DNA of 13,420 bases. It comes from Mageeibacillus sp. UBA5442. GTDB taxonomy: Bacteria; Bacillota; Clostridia; Saccharofermentanales; DTU023. Below the pieces are notes generated by a model. It worked only from the letters and a program-made list of their open reading frames with translations, was not told the origin of the DNA and did no database searches. The stretch's first letter is position 1. Every line of letters starts with the position of its first letter. The translations under genes were made by a program, and so were the position numbers. Shown piece after piece: positions 6,968 to 13,420 of the stretch. The stretch lies in assembly GCA_002427475.1 (NCBI GenBank), contig DIRG01000115.1, forward strand, positions 1 to 13,420, in the 5' to 3' direction.

Positions 6968-8110
6968 ATGCCACGAAAAGTAAGAAAAATTTTAACCTTT
7001 CTCGCAATTATTGTAGTACTGATTGCCGCTGTCTTGGTTGGGTTTTTCCTAGGTTTCCGCTATGTGCGCGAGCAGGATCAAAGGCTGGAGTCTCTGTCTG
7101 AGTCTTTTGATCGCGAAGGAATATCTCCAATTACGGCGGACACTGACGGTGCAGTAGAGATTTATATTGCTCAGCAATCTGATACCGGAGACATCGCTGA
7201 GACCTTAAAAGATTCCGGCTTGATTAAAAACACTTTTGCGTACGAATTAATTTCTAAATTCAACGGCTTTGACGGCCAATATCAATATGGTACACATTAC
7301 CTTTTACCCGATATGAGCTACGACGAAATGATGCTGATCTTAACCAGACAGCCGAAGCAAATAGCTGTGACTTTTTATGAGGGTATGACCTATGAGCAAA
7401 TGAGAGATACCATGATTGATGCGGGTATGCGCTTTAATCCGGATCTTCTTGATGAAATGGTCATGCGTCCTTCGCTTTTCACTGATTATTCCTTTATTTC
7501 CGGTATTGAAGAGCATCCGGGCAGAGAATGGCTTTTGCAGGGTTACCTCTGGCCTGACACATACCTCTTTGATATCAATTCTACCGAGCAGGAAATAATC
7601 CGTATCTTCCTTAATAATACTGAATCTAAATTTAAAGAAGGTAATTATTACGAGAGAGCCGAACATCAGGGTGTCTCCTTGGATGATGCAATTATTCTAG
7701 CTTCCATTGTCCAAAGTGAAGGTACGATCTCAGAGATGAATAAAATTGCTCGCGTATTTATTAATCGTCTGTTGCTCGAAATGCCTCTGCAAGCGGAGCC
7801 TACTGTTAATTATTTGCGAGTTGGAGATGGTAAAGAGCCTAAATTATGGATGAGTGAGCAAGAGTTGCGCGAATATGCCACCAACCCATATAACACCTAT
7901 TACTTTAACGGCTTGCCTCCCGGCCCGATCAATTCACCTGGAGTGGTAGCTATAGAGGCTGTTTTGTGGCCGGCAACAGAGCGGACCTGGACAGGGGCTG
8001 AGTCATATCTCTATTTTACGGCGACCGGGAAAGGCACCACGGATTTCTCTTTTACTTACGAGGAACATGCTGAAAAGACAGCCAGGTACATGGCTGAGTA
8101 CGAAGACTGA
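6968..8110 (+). CDS. mltG: Endolytic murein transglycosylase MltG (YceG family)
   Basis: Membrane-anchored lytic transglycosylase that cleaves nascent glycan strands inside the chain and so limits their length. An N-terminal basic stretch is followed by one membrane segment (about residues 8-30), then an extracytoplasmic LysM-like region with EGMTYEQM and the catalytic YceG domain. The domain shows LLQGYLWPDTYLF, ILASIVQSEG with Glu251 in the position of the catalytic Glu of E. coli MltG (IVEKET), VFINRL, AEPTVNY and the conserved NGLPPGPINSPG. The length of 380 is typical. The ATG at 6968 is the only plausible start in its frame; the nearest purine block, AAAGGAAA at 6943-6950, is about 17 bases away, so initiation may be weak. 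The gene has its own promoter. Its stop codon directly abuts the stop of the convergent minus-strand gene, with no base between them. Confidence 0.94.
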   Translation: MPRKVRKILTFLAIIVVLIAAVLVGFFLGFRYVREQDQRLESLSESFDREGISPITADTDGAVEIYIAQQSDTGDIAETLKDSGLIKNTFAYELISKFNGFDGQYQYGTHYLLPDMSYDEMMLILTRQPKQIAVTFYEGMTYEQMRDTMIDAGMRFNPDLLDEMVMRPSLFTDYSFISGIEEHPGREWLLQGYLWPDTYLFDINSTEQEIIRIFLNNTESKFKEGNYYERAEHQGVSLDDAIILASIVQSEGTISEMNKIARVFINRLLLEMPLQAEPTVNYLRVGDGKEPKLWMSEQELREYATNPYNTYYFNGLPPGPINSPGVVAIEAVLWPATERTWTGAESYLYFTATGKGTTDFSFTYEEHAEKTARYMAEYED

Positions 8111-8134
8111 TCAAAGAAAATAATCCGCGATCAG
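8107..8134. repeat. Inverted repeat at the convergent stop codons of mltG and the next gene
   Basis: CTGATC at 8107-8112 and GATCAG at 8129-8134 can pair over a 16-base loop. The left arm contains both stop codons: TGA on plus and, through TCA, TGA on minus. There is no T tract on either side, so any role in termination is a guess. Confidence 0.3.
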
Positions 8135-9178
8135 CGACAACGCAAATAGGACCAATGATATCGCTATCAAAATCCAGCTAAGGGTTAAGCGGTCTTTGGT
8201 CTTTTCTATATGTTTGCTTATGTGCGGCTGTACCGACAGAGCAAGTTGATTTCTTCTTTCTGCCCGATCGAGTAAATTAAAATGAAATATTCCCGGCAGT
8301 CCCAAGACCAAAATAATAAGTAGCAGAGCGAAGATAAGTAAAGTTCCTTGGAGATCAGAGGTAGATTGCCAAGCGATGAAATGGCTGCTGAGTAGACTGA
8401 AGAGCCCGGGCGCAAGCATAAGTGTCGTCATAAAAACTGCGCCAGCAATAGCTGCAGTAATTAAGCCACTACCTGTTACATATATTCTTGTCAGTAAGAT
8501 CCATAGAAGAAGATAGGCAAAAAAGGCCTGCGTTTCTAATGGCAACAGTGCACCTAAAAGACAAGTAAAAAATAAAGAAAGCATTCTTTTCTCGCTTGAC
8601 AGTAGCGGTGTCAAAAACAAACCTAGCAAGAGAGGGACTAATGTGACTGTCGGCAAAAGGACGCTGAAGCTGAGTGCTGCCACTGCTCGGCCTGTGGATT
8701 GGTGTAGAAAGGGTTCAAACGTGTTTAGACTTGCCGGAAGATAAGACTTGGCCAGATCCAGTACGTTAATGCGGCTCAAAAGAACTACAACAAGGTAATA
8801 AGCAAAAGCTGCTGCTATTCCCAACCACAGTGCAGAAAAAATACTGAGCGGCTTGTCTTTGTGCCGTGCCAACAAATCAATGGAAGGCTTATAGATTAAT
8901 AAAACAAGGGTTATTACAAGCAGAGGGATTAGCCCAAAATGAATAATTTGCTTCAGTGCTAGAACCTGCCAGCTTGCCGGTTCGGCAAATAAGATGAAGT
9001 TAGGAGATAAATACTCCAAAACCGACATACCTAAGAGTAGAAATGCTAACAGCAGAGCTATCAACGTCGGCATAAACTGAACGCGCTGCGCTTCTGTTCT
9101 TGCTTTCATGAATCTCGCAGATTCTTGATCGAGAAGAATTATTTCTTCTTTTGTGTTTGTGTTTCTCGTGTTCGCCAC
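8111..9178 (-). CDS. Polytopic membrane protein, degenerate CPBP-like (CAAX protease fold)
   Basis: A 355-residue protein with about nine hydrophobic segments (near 37-55, 80-97, 111-134, 167-192, 199-211, 214-233, 235-255, 278-297, 333-352), a charged cytoplasmic-looking N-terminus and a basic loop near 303-332. The part from about 110 to 255 resembles the CPBP family (CAAX proteases and bacteriocin-processing enzymes): RIYVTGSGLITAAIAGAVF at 231-249 matches the family's tail pattern of an aromatic/TGS turn before the last helix. Where the family has EExxxR this protein reads TLVPLL (179-184), and Pro213 and Gly246 stand where catalytic His residues are expected. If the alignment is right it is a catalytically dead relative. 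It starts at GTG (9176-9178) after AAGAGGT, about 6 bases upstream. The family call is inference from pattern; the membrane topology is directly visible. Function unknown. Confidence 0.6.
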   Translation of the reverse strand: MANTRNTNTKEEIILLDQESARFMKARTEAQRVQFMPTLIALLLAFLLLGMSVLEYLSPNFILFAEPASWQVLALKQIIHFGLIPLLVITLVLLIYKPSIDLLARHKDKPLSIFSALWLGIAAAFAYYLVVVLLSRINVLDLAKSYLPASLNTFEPFLHQSTGRAVAALSFSVLLPTVTLVPLLLGLFLTPLLSSEKRMLSLFFTCLLGALLPLETQAFFAYLLLWILLTRIYVTGSGLITAAIAGAVFMTTLMLAPGLFSLLSSHFIAWQSTSDLQGTLLIFALLLIILVLGLPGIFHFNLLDRAERRNQLALSVQPHISKHIEKTKDRLTLSWILIAISLVLFALSLIADYFL

Positions 9179-9222
9179 TCTTAACCTCTTTATGCGGGTA
9201 TAACATGTAACTTTAGTAAAAT

Positions 9223-9254
9223 ATTATACGCTAATGCTCTATACAATAGCATTA
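9223..9254 (-). promoter_or_regulatory. Promoter with overlapping operator-like palindrome for the CPBP-like gene
   Basis: On the minus strand a perfect TATAAT (plus 9223-9228) lies about 45 bases ahead of the GTG start. At the -35 position only a poor match exists (TGCTAT for a 17-base spacer). The region is covered by the inverted repeat TAATGCT (9232-9238) and AGCATTA (9248-9254), seven exact pairs with nine bases between. This is the layout expected of a promoter controlled by a dimeric regulator, either a repressor or an activator that compensates for the weak -35. The regulator is not known. Confidence 0.4.
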
Positions 9255-9270
9255 AAAATGTTATTCCTTT

Positions 9271-9780
9271 CTAAAATTGAGAGTAACGGACTATGAAGAA
9301 TGCAAGTGTTAGATAGGGAATAAAGGGAAAAGAATTATCCCGAACTTCGTCTTTGGATTGATAACTCTCTCGACAATACTTGAACAGGGCTGAAGGAAGC
9401 GCCAAAACACAGGCAATGAACAAGACTAGAAAGGAATTTATTCCTGGAAGCAGCGGAGCTACAGCAAAGAGGAATAAAATGTCAGCTGATCCTAAATGAG
9501 CCCTGACAATCGGGGAGAAGTAAGTGATACTCAAGAGGAGCGGAAGTAAATATCCGAGATGTAGAGAAGACCACAGCCGGAGCGAATGCTCACTATGCGA
9601 ATAATCCTGTTCGAAAAATTGCCTCATCAGGATTAAGGCAGTCAAAAGCAGCAAATCGCTTAGCCGACAGGTCTGGTTCTTTAGATCATCGTGATTCAGC
9701 TTGATTAATATCGCTAATATGGAAAGATGGAGTATGTACATTAATCTAGTTTGATCTGCTTGGAGCTTAATATTTTTCAT
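9271..9780 (-). CDS. Short type IV prepilin peptidase-like membrane protein (A24 family)
   Basis: A 169-residue, very hydrophobic protein with about five membrane segments. Two patterns match the aspartic prepilin-peptidase (A24) family: LNHDDLKNQTCRLSDLLLL (residues 28-46) corresponds to the D-x-K...P-N-L segment with the first catalytic Asp (31 or 32), and GSADILFLFAVAPLL (97-111) corresponds to the GxGDxKL segment with the second Asp (100). FPFIPYLTLAF (151-161) matches the conserved PFGPfLa end. The normally glycine-flanked second motif reads S-A-D and its Lys is Phe, and IP of the first motif is missing, so it is a divergent member. It lacks the N-terminal methylase domain of full PilD, like CpaA/TadV or archaeal types. 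The ATG at 9780 has no good ribosome binding site; an ATG at 9741 is an alternative. No pilin or secretion-ATPase gene is present in the window. Confidence 0.6.
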   Translation of the reverse strand: MKNIKLQADQTRLMYILHLSILAILIKLNHDDLKNQTCRLSDLLLLTALILMRQFFEQDYSHSEHSLRLWSSLHLGYLLPLLLSITYFSPIVRAHLGSADILFLFAVAPLLPGINSFLVLFIACVLALPSALFKYCRESYQSKDEVRDNSFPFIPYLTLAFFIVRYSQF

Positions 9781-9823
9781 CTGTCCCGGCGGGAGAGGCC
9801 AAGAGCGGTCAAAATTATGTTAA

Positions 9824-9851
9824 TTGTCAGAGCTTACATTTCTGTTATAAT
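9824..9851 (+). promoter_or_regulatory. Strong extended -10 promoter of glgP
   Basis: TTGTCA at 9824-9829, a 16-base spacer, and a perfect TATAAT at 9846-9851 preceded by TGT (9843-9845), the extended -10 element. Transcription would start near 9858, leaving a leader of about 22 bases with an AAAGG ribosome binding site. No operator or cre-like palindrome was recognised next to it. Confidence 0.75.
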
Positions 9852-9879
9852 AGCTTCGGTTTACGAAAGGTAGTTAACT

Positions 9880-12255
9880 ATGAATAAAGAAAAATTCAAA
9901 GAACACATGTTATCGCATCTGCATTCAGAATTTGCCAAAGGCTTTGAGAATGCAAGTGAATATGAGTTTTATCAATCGCTATCGCGCACAGTCATGGAGA
10001 TGATGACTCCAAACTGGGAGAGAACGCGAGAAAAATATCGTGAAGGTCGTCAAGTGCATTATTTCTCTGCAGAATTTCTTGTTGGCCGCAGCTTAGAAAA
10101 CAACTTAATCAATTTGGGAATTCTTGAGCCGGTTATCGAATTAGTTGAAGAGATGGGCCACGATTTCTATAATTTATTGGAGGAAGAGCAGGATCCCGGA
10201 CTTGGAAATGGTGGTCTGGGTAGACTGGCTGCCTGTTTTATGGATTCCTCAACCACAATGAATCTGCCTGTCATCGGTCACGGACTTCTTTACCGCTACG
10301 GCCTTTTCCGTCAGGAAATTGAGAACGGCTTCCAAAAGGAATATCCGGATTCATGGATGGAGTGGGGTTATCCCTTTATTGTGCCACGACGCGAAGACAC
10401 GATGCTGGTGCATTACGATGATTTGGATGTTTACGCTGTTCCCTATGACATGCCCGTGTCCGGCTATGGAACTGATAATGTAAGTACTTTACGTTTGTGG
10501 CGTGCTGAACCGGCGGAGCAGTTTGACTTCAATCTATTCAATTCTCAGCGCTTTGATGATGCTGTGATTGAACGCAATAGGGTACAGGATATCACTCGTG
10601 TCCTTTACCCCAATGACACCTCTTATGACGGTAAAGTACTGCGAGTAAGACAGCAATACTTCTTTGTCTCCGCTTCTTTGCAGGTAATTGTAAGAAATTA
10701 TCGTGAAAAGTACGGCAGCGACTTCTCTCAATTTGCAGAATATAACAGCATTCAGCTTAACGACACTCATCCAGTTCTGGCGATTCCGGAGCTGATGCGT
10801 CTGTTAATCGATGAAAACAAGCAAAGCTGGGAAGAAGCATGGAAGATCACCTGTGACACTTTTGCCTTTACCAATCATACGATCATGCAGGAAGCCTTAG
10901 AAACTTGGAATGTTGAGATCTTCCGTTATCTTTTCCCCAGAATCTTACAAATTGTTGAAATAATAGATAAGCAATTCGAAGATGAGATGGTTAAGGAAGG
11001 CTTGAACCAGCTGGAAGTTGATAAAATCTCTCCGATTCATGACGGCAAAGTTCATATGGCTTATCTAGCAGCTTACGCCTGTTTCTCCATCAACGGCGTT
11101 GCCCAAATTCACAGCAACATCATTAAGAACACAGTTTTCGAAACATTCTATGAACATTCTCCGGAAAAATTTAACAATAAAACCAATGGCGTTACACCAC
11201 GCCGCTGGCTCAGAGTCTGTAATCCAAAATTGTCCGATCTGTTAACAGAGCTACTTGGTTCTACAGACTGGATTCGTGATATGACTCTCTTGAGGGATTT
11301 GGAAGGTTATGTTGATGATACGAAAGTCATGCGGCGTCTCCTCGAAATAAAGGATGATAACAAGAAGCATCTGGCCGAACATATCAAAATTCAGGAAGGC
11401 ATCGATCTGGATAGCGATTTCATCTTCGACATTCAGGTTAAACGCTTGCATGAATACAAGCGCCAGTTGCTAAATGTCTTAGAAATTGTGGATCGCTATT
11501 ATACGATTAAAGAGAATCCGAAGGCGGCTTCAGGTCCAGCTGTAGCGTATATCTTTGGGGCTAAAGCTGCGCCAGGTTACTTTAACGCTAAAGCAATCAT
11601 CAAGTTCATTAATGAAGTTGCCAAGCTGATTAATAGCGACTCTGATGTAAACGAGTACATGCGTGTAGTATTCCTACACAATTACAATGTGTCCTTAGCT
11701 CAGAAAGTATTCCCGGCTGCAGACATCTCCGAGCAGATTTCTACAGTCGGAATGGAAGCTTCCGGTACCGGCAATATGAAATTCATGATGAACGGTGCCC
11801 TCACTTTGGGAACTTATGATGGGGCAAATTTGGAAATCCTGTCCGAAGTAGGTGAGGAGAACAGCTTCATGTTCGGACCGAAGCTGAAGGATTTCCCCGA
11901 CACTAAGGCTTATTACAATGTGCAATGGCAATACGAGAACATCCCCGGTCTAAAGCGTGCCGTCGACATCCTAGTAGATGGCACCATTACCGATGGAAAC
12001 ACAGGCATGTTCAAGGCTATCCATGACAGCCTACTTCGCGGCACCAGCTCTGAGATGGCAGATCCTTATTATGTTCTAGGAGACTTTGAGGCCTACAGAG
12101 ATGCTCGCAAGCTGGCACACGATAACTACCGTAACTCAATTGAGTGGGCACAGATGTGCTGGCGGAATATTTGTCGCAGTGGACATTTCAGTTCAGACCG
12201 TACGATCAGTGATTATGCAAGAGATATCTGGCATATCACAGAAAATAAAATTTAA
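9880..12255 (+). CDS. glgP: Glycogen/alpha-glucan phosphorylase
   Basis: PLP-dependent enzyme (glycosyltransferase family 35) that releases glucose-1-phosphate from the non-reducing ends of glycogen or maltodextrin, in the cytoplasm. The sequence is complete at 791 residues, slightly shorter than the usual 800-840. Visible blocks: VHYFSAEFLVGRSLENNL near 50, DPGLGNGGLGRLAACFMDS near 106-124, QLNDTHPVLAIPELMR near 291, KTNGVTPRRWL near 435, FDIQVKRLHEYKRQLLN near 514, and EASGTGNMKFMMNGALTLGTYDGAN, in which Lys634 is the PLP-binding lysine. Glucan synthesis and branching genes are absent from the window, so it stands apart from a glg operon. It is driven by a strong promoter, with AAAGG about 10 bases ahead of the ATG, and is followed after 24 bases by a small ydbC-like gene. 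Confidence 0.96.
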   Translation: MNKEKFKEHMLSHLHSEFAKGFENASEYEFYQSLSRTVMEMMTPNWERTREKYREGRQVHYFSAEFLVGRSLENNLINLGILEPVIELVEEMGHDFYNLLEEEQDPGLGNGGLGRLAACFMDSSTTMNLPVIGHGLLYRYGLFRQEIENGFQKEYPDSWMEWGYPFIVPRREDTMLVHYDDLDVYAVPYDMPVSGYGTDNVSTLRLWRAEPAEQFDFNLFNSQRFDDAVIERNRVQDITRVLYPNDTSYDGKVLRVRQQYFFVSASLQVIVRNYREKYGSDFSQFAEYNSIQLNDTHPVLAIPELMRLLIDENKQSWEEAWKITCDTFAFTNHTIMQEALETWNVEIFRYLFPRILQIVEIIDKQFEDEMVKEGLNQLEVDKISPIHDGKVHMAYLAAYACFSINGVAQIHSNIIKNTVFETFYEHSPEKFNNKTNGVTPRRWLRVCNPKLSDLLTELLGSTDWIRDMTLLRDLEGYVDDTKVMRRLLEIKDDNKKHLAEHIKIQEGIDLDSDFIFDIQVKRLHEYKRQLLNVLEIVDRYYTIKENPKAASGPAVAYIFGAKAAPGYFNAKAIIKFINEVAKLINSDSDVNEYMRVVFLHNYNVSLAQKVFPAADISEQISTVGMEASGTGNMKFMMNGALTLGTYDGANLEILSEVGEENSFMFGPKLKDFPDTKAYYNVQWQYENIPGLKRAVDILVDGTITDGNTGMFKAIHDSLLRGTSSEMADPYYVLGDFEAYRDARKLAHDNYRNSIEWAQMCWRNICRSGHFSSDRTISDYARDIWHITENKI

Positions 12256-12279
12256 CTAAAAATAGAAAAGGGATTAATA

Positions 12280-12516
12280 ATGGCAGATTTTAAATTTGAA
12301 ATTAAAAAAGAGATTGCAGTTCTTTCAACGAGTAAATCCGGTTGGAACAGAGAATTAAACTTTGTCAGCTGGAATGAAGCTGCACCGAAATTGGATCTTC
12401 GTGATTGGGCTCCCGATCACAAAAAAATGGGCAAGGGCATAACCCTGACCCAAGAAGAAGCAATTATTCTCAGAGAACTGCTCAGCCAAATATCTTTGGA
12501 CGAGCTTTATCAATAA
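12280..12516 (+). CDS. YdbC-like PC4-family single-stranded nucleic acid binding protein
   Basis: A 78-residue protein of the YdbC family, related to eukaryotic transcription coactivator PC4 (p15). The family pattern is clear: an N-terminal beta region FKFEIKKEIAVLS, the core GWNRELNFVSWNEAAPKLDLRDW, the basic turn APDHKKMGKGITLT, and a C-terminal helix that would pair two subunits. Lactococcus YdbC is a homodimer that binds single-stranded DNA; here only the fold and a nucleic-acid-binding role are inferred. A good ribosome binding site (AAAAGGGATT) precedes the ATG. With 24 bases after glgP and no terminator or promoter in between, it is probably cotranscribed with glgP, an unexplained pairing. 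It converges on the sortase gene, 46 bases away. Confidence 0.85.
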   Translation: MADFKFEIKKEIAVLSTSKSGWNRELNFVSWNEAAPKLDLRDWAPDHKKMGKGITLTQEEAIILRELLSQISLDELYQ

Positions 12517-12538
12517 TCTTTCTAGCAAAATTAATTAG

Positions 12539-12577
12539 GTCAGCGGCTGATGAGGATCTTCCTTATTGGCCGCTGAC
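12539..12577. terminator. Long stem-loop between ydbC-like and sortase genes, possible bidirectional terminator
   Basis: GTCAGCGGC (12539-12547) and GCCGCTGAC (12569-12577) are exact nine-base reverse complements. Inside the loop AGGA (12553-12556) and TCCT (12560-12563) form a second small hairpin. The structure lies between the convergent genes and its right arm is inside the sortase coding region, whose stop is at 12563-12565. Neither side has a good T tract, so its action as an intrinsic terminator is uncertain; it could also protect 3' ends. Confidence 0.5.
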
Positions 12578-13360
12578 GTCTGTAAGGTAAGCTTCAACTA
12601 AAATACGTTCAGGTGATTGACCTATAGGGGAATTGAGGGGATGACAGGTTACCAACAGTATTCTCTGTTCGCTTGTGTTTTCACGAAATACCACGCTTGC
12701 TAAATCGGCTACCGGAATGATGGTGTGCTTGTCTACCGTGTAGGTATATCTTGTTCCTTGATAATCAATGAGTACTTGAGAGCCGACGCCGACCTGGTTT
12801 AAGCGATTAAAATAACGACCGTCCGATGTCATGCGGTGTCCAAAATATACTCCGGTTCCGATCTCGTGAGGCAAGGCAGAGCTGGGGAAGTGACCGATTG
12901 CTACACGCAGCGAATAGGTATCGGTGTTGTTAGCAAGCGGCATTACTAGATTTATACTTGGGATTCTTAAGGAACCCATACCATAGACGGTAACCATAGG
13001 AGCTTCATTGCTTCCATTCTCTGCTCCGTTACCCGACGTGCCGCTTTCAACGCCATCCGGTCCTATTGTGAAAAACGTTTCTTCTTGGCCTTCTTCACCG
13101 TTTACGATTAACTGATCGGCGCGGAAAGTAATGGTAGGTGTGAGAGAATCTTCTTCTACTAGATCCAAAAGCTCTTGAGCTGCGGCATCTTGTTTCTTGT
13201 GTTGGATTTTTGGTTCTACCAAAAAGTAGATGCCGAAGGCGAGCAAGGTAACTCCCAATAGAAGTAAAAGTAGGGAGATAAGGTCGATACCCTTCTTTTT
13301 TTCTTTATTAGTATCTATATCATTATTAGAAAAATCACTTCTATCATCATAATTGTTCAT
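12563..13360 (-). CDS. Sortase, class D/E-like
   Basis: A 265-residue membrane-anchored cysteine transpeptidase that would join surface proteins with an LPxTG-type signal to the cell wall or link pilin subunits. A charged cytoplasmic N-terminus (1-25) is followed by one membrane helix (about 26-48), an acidic, Gly/Ser/Asn-rich linker (about 60-122) and the catalytic beta barrel. The barrel shows AIGHFPSSALP (His157), YFGHRM with catalytic His175, LLVTCHP with catalytic Cys239, and SPERILVEAYL with catalytic Arg252; the full triad is present. The N-terminal membrane anchor and the HPLNSP...ERILVEA wording favour class D or E over A or B. GAGG about 9 bases ahead supports the ATG at 13360. No LPxTG substrate gene is visible in the window, so it may be the housekeeping sortase. 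Confidence 0.92.
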   Translation of the reverse strand: MNNYDDRSDFSNNDIDTNKEKKKGIDLISLLLLLLGVTLLAFGIYFLVEPKIQHKKQDAAAQELLDLVEEDSLTPTITFRADQLIVNGEEGQEETFFTIGPDGVESGTSGNGAENGSNEAPMVTVYGMGSLRIPSINLVMPLANNTDTYSLRVAIGHFPSSALPHEIGTGVYFGHRMTSDGRYFNRLNQVGVGSQVLIDYQGTRYTYTVDKHTIIPVADLASVVFRENTSEQRILLVTCHPLNSPIGQSPERILVEAYLTDVSGQ

Positions 13361-13410
13361 GCTAAAAACCTCATAAGCTTCTATTTACAGACTCTTTCTT
13401 GCTTTCTAAC

Positions 13411-13416
13411 ATCATA
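13411..13416 (-). promoter_or_regulatory. Possible -10 box of the sortase gene
   Basis: On the minus strand TATGAT (five of six matches) lies about 50 bases ahead of the sortase ATG. The -35 region would lie beyond the window edge, so the call cannot be completed. The remaining bases 13361-13420 hold only the sortase leader with its GAGG site. Confidence 0.3.
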
Positions 13417-13420
13417 ACAG

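Noticed and set aside
9000..9206. Minus-strand open frame of 68 codons overlapping the start of the CPBP-like gene
   Set aside because: Out of frame with the long membrane-protein gene, no family pattern, and the same ribosome binding site is better spaced for the GTG at 9178.
9784..9793. Small palindrome CCCG/CGGG ahead of the A24-like gene
   Set aside because: Four pairs with almost no loop and no link to a promoter; likely chance.
1..13420. tRNA or rRNA genes, CRISPR arrays, insertion sequences, riboswitches
   Set aside because: No cloverleaf-like segments, regularly spaced repeats, transposase motifs or terminal inverted repeats were seen; the intergenic spaces are all shorter than about 125 bases.

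Overview
The window reads as a chromosomal segment of a low-to-mid GC Gram-positive bacterium, most likely a fermentative member of the Firmicutes (Clostridia-like). The reasons are the pta-ackA acetate/ATP pair, Shine-Dalgarno sites of the AGGAGG type, SigA-type promoters, a four-cysteine L32, the archaeal/eukaryotic-type (type 3) prolyl-tRNA synthetase common in clostridia, a DUF1934/YwiB-like protein, a YdbC/PC4-like protein and a sortase. The genus cannot be fixed from the sequence alone. No tRNA, rRNA, CRISPR array, insertion sequence or phage gene was seen, so this is mostly housekeeping DNA with a small accessory island of membrane proteins.

Layout. Bases 35-5144 (+) form a tightly packed run: phosphotransacetylase (pta), acetate kinase (ackA), prolyl-tRNA synthetase (proS), glutamate racemase (murI) and a DUF1934 protein; the last three overlap or are nearly coupled. 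A clear promoter then drives rpmF (ribosomal protein L32), which is followed by a hairpin terminator and by der (GTPase for 50S assembly). A weak terminator flows directly into a good promoter for mltG (endolytic murein transglycosylase). Two minus-strand membrane-protein genes follow (8111-9178 and 9271-9780): one looks like a CPBP (CAAX protease/bacteriocin-processing) fold that has lost its catalytic residues, the other is a short type IV prepilin-peptidase-like (A24) protein. Divergent to them, glgP (glycogen phosphorylase) starts from a strong extended -10 promoter and is followed by a small ydbC-like gene. A class D/E-like sortase on the minus strand closes the window, convergent to ydbC.

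How the genes fit together. Pta and AckA turn acetyl-CoA into acetate and ATP, and GlgP feeds glucose-1-phosphate from glycogen into the glycolysis that supplies acetyl-CoA. ProS, L32 and Der serve translation. MurI provides D-glutamate for peptidoglycan, MltG sets glycan-strand length, and the sortase anchors proteins to that wall. The two minus-strand membrane proteins are the least understood part: both resemble intramembrane or membrane-embedded protease families, one apparently without an active site, and no obvious substrate is encoded nearby.
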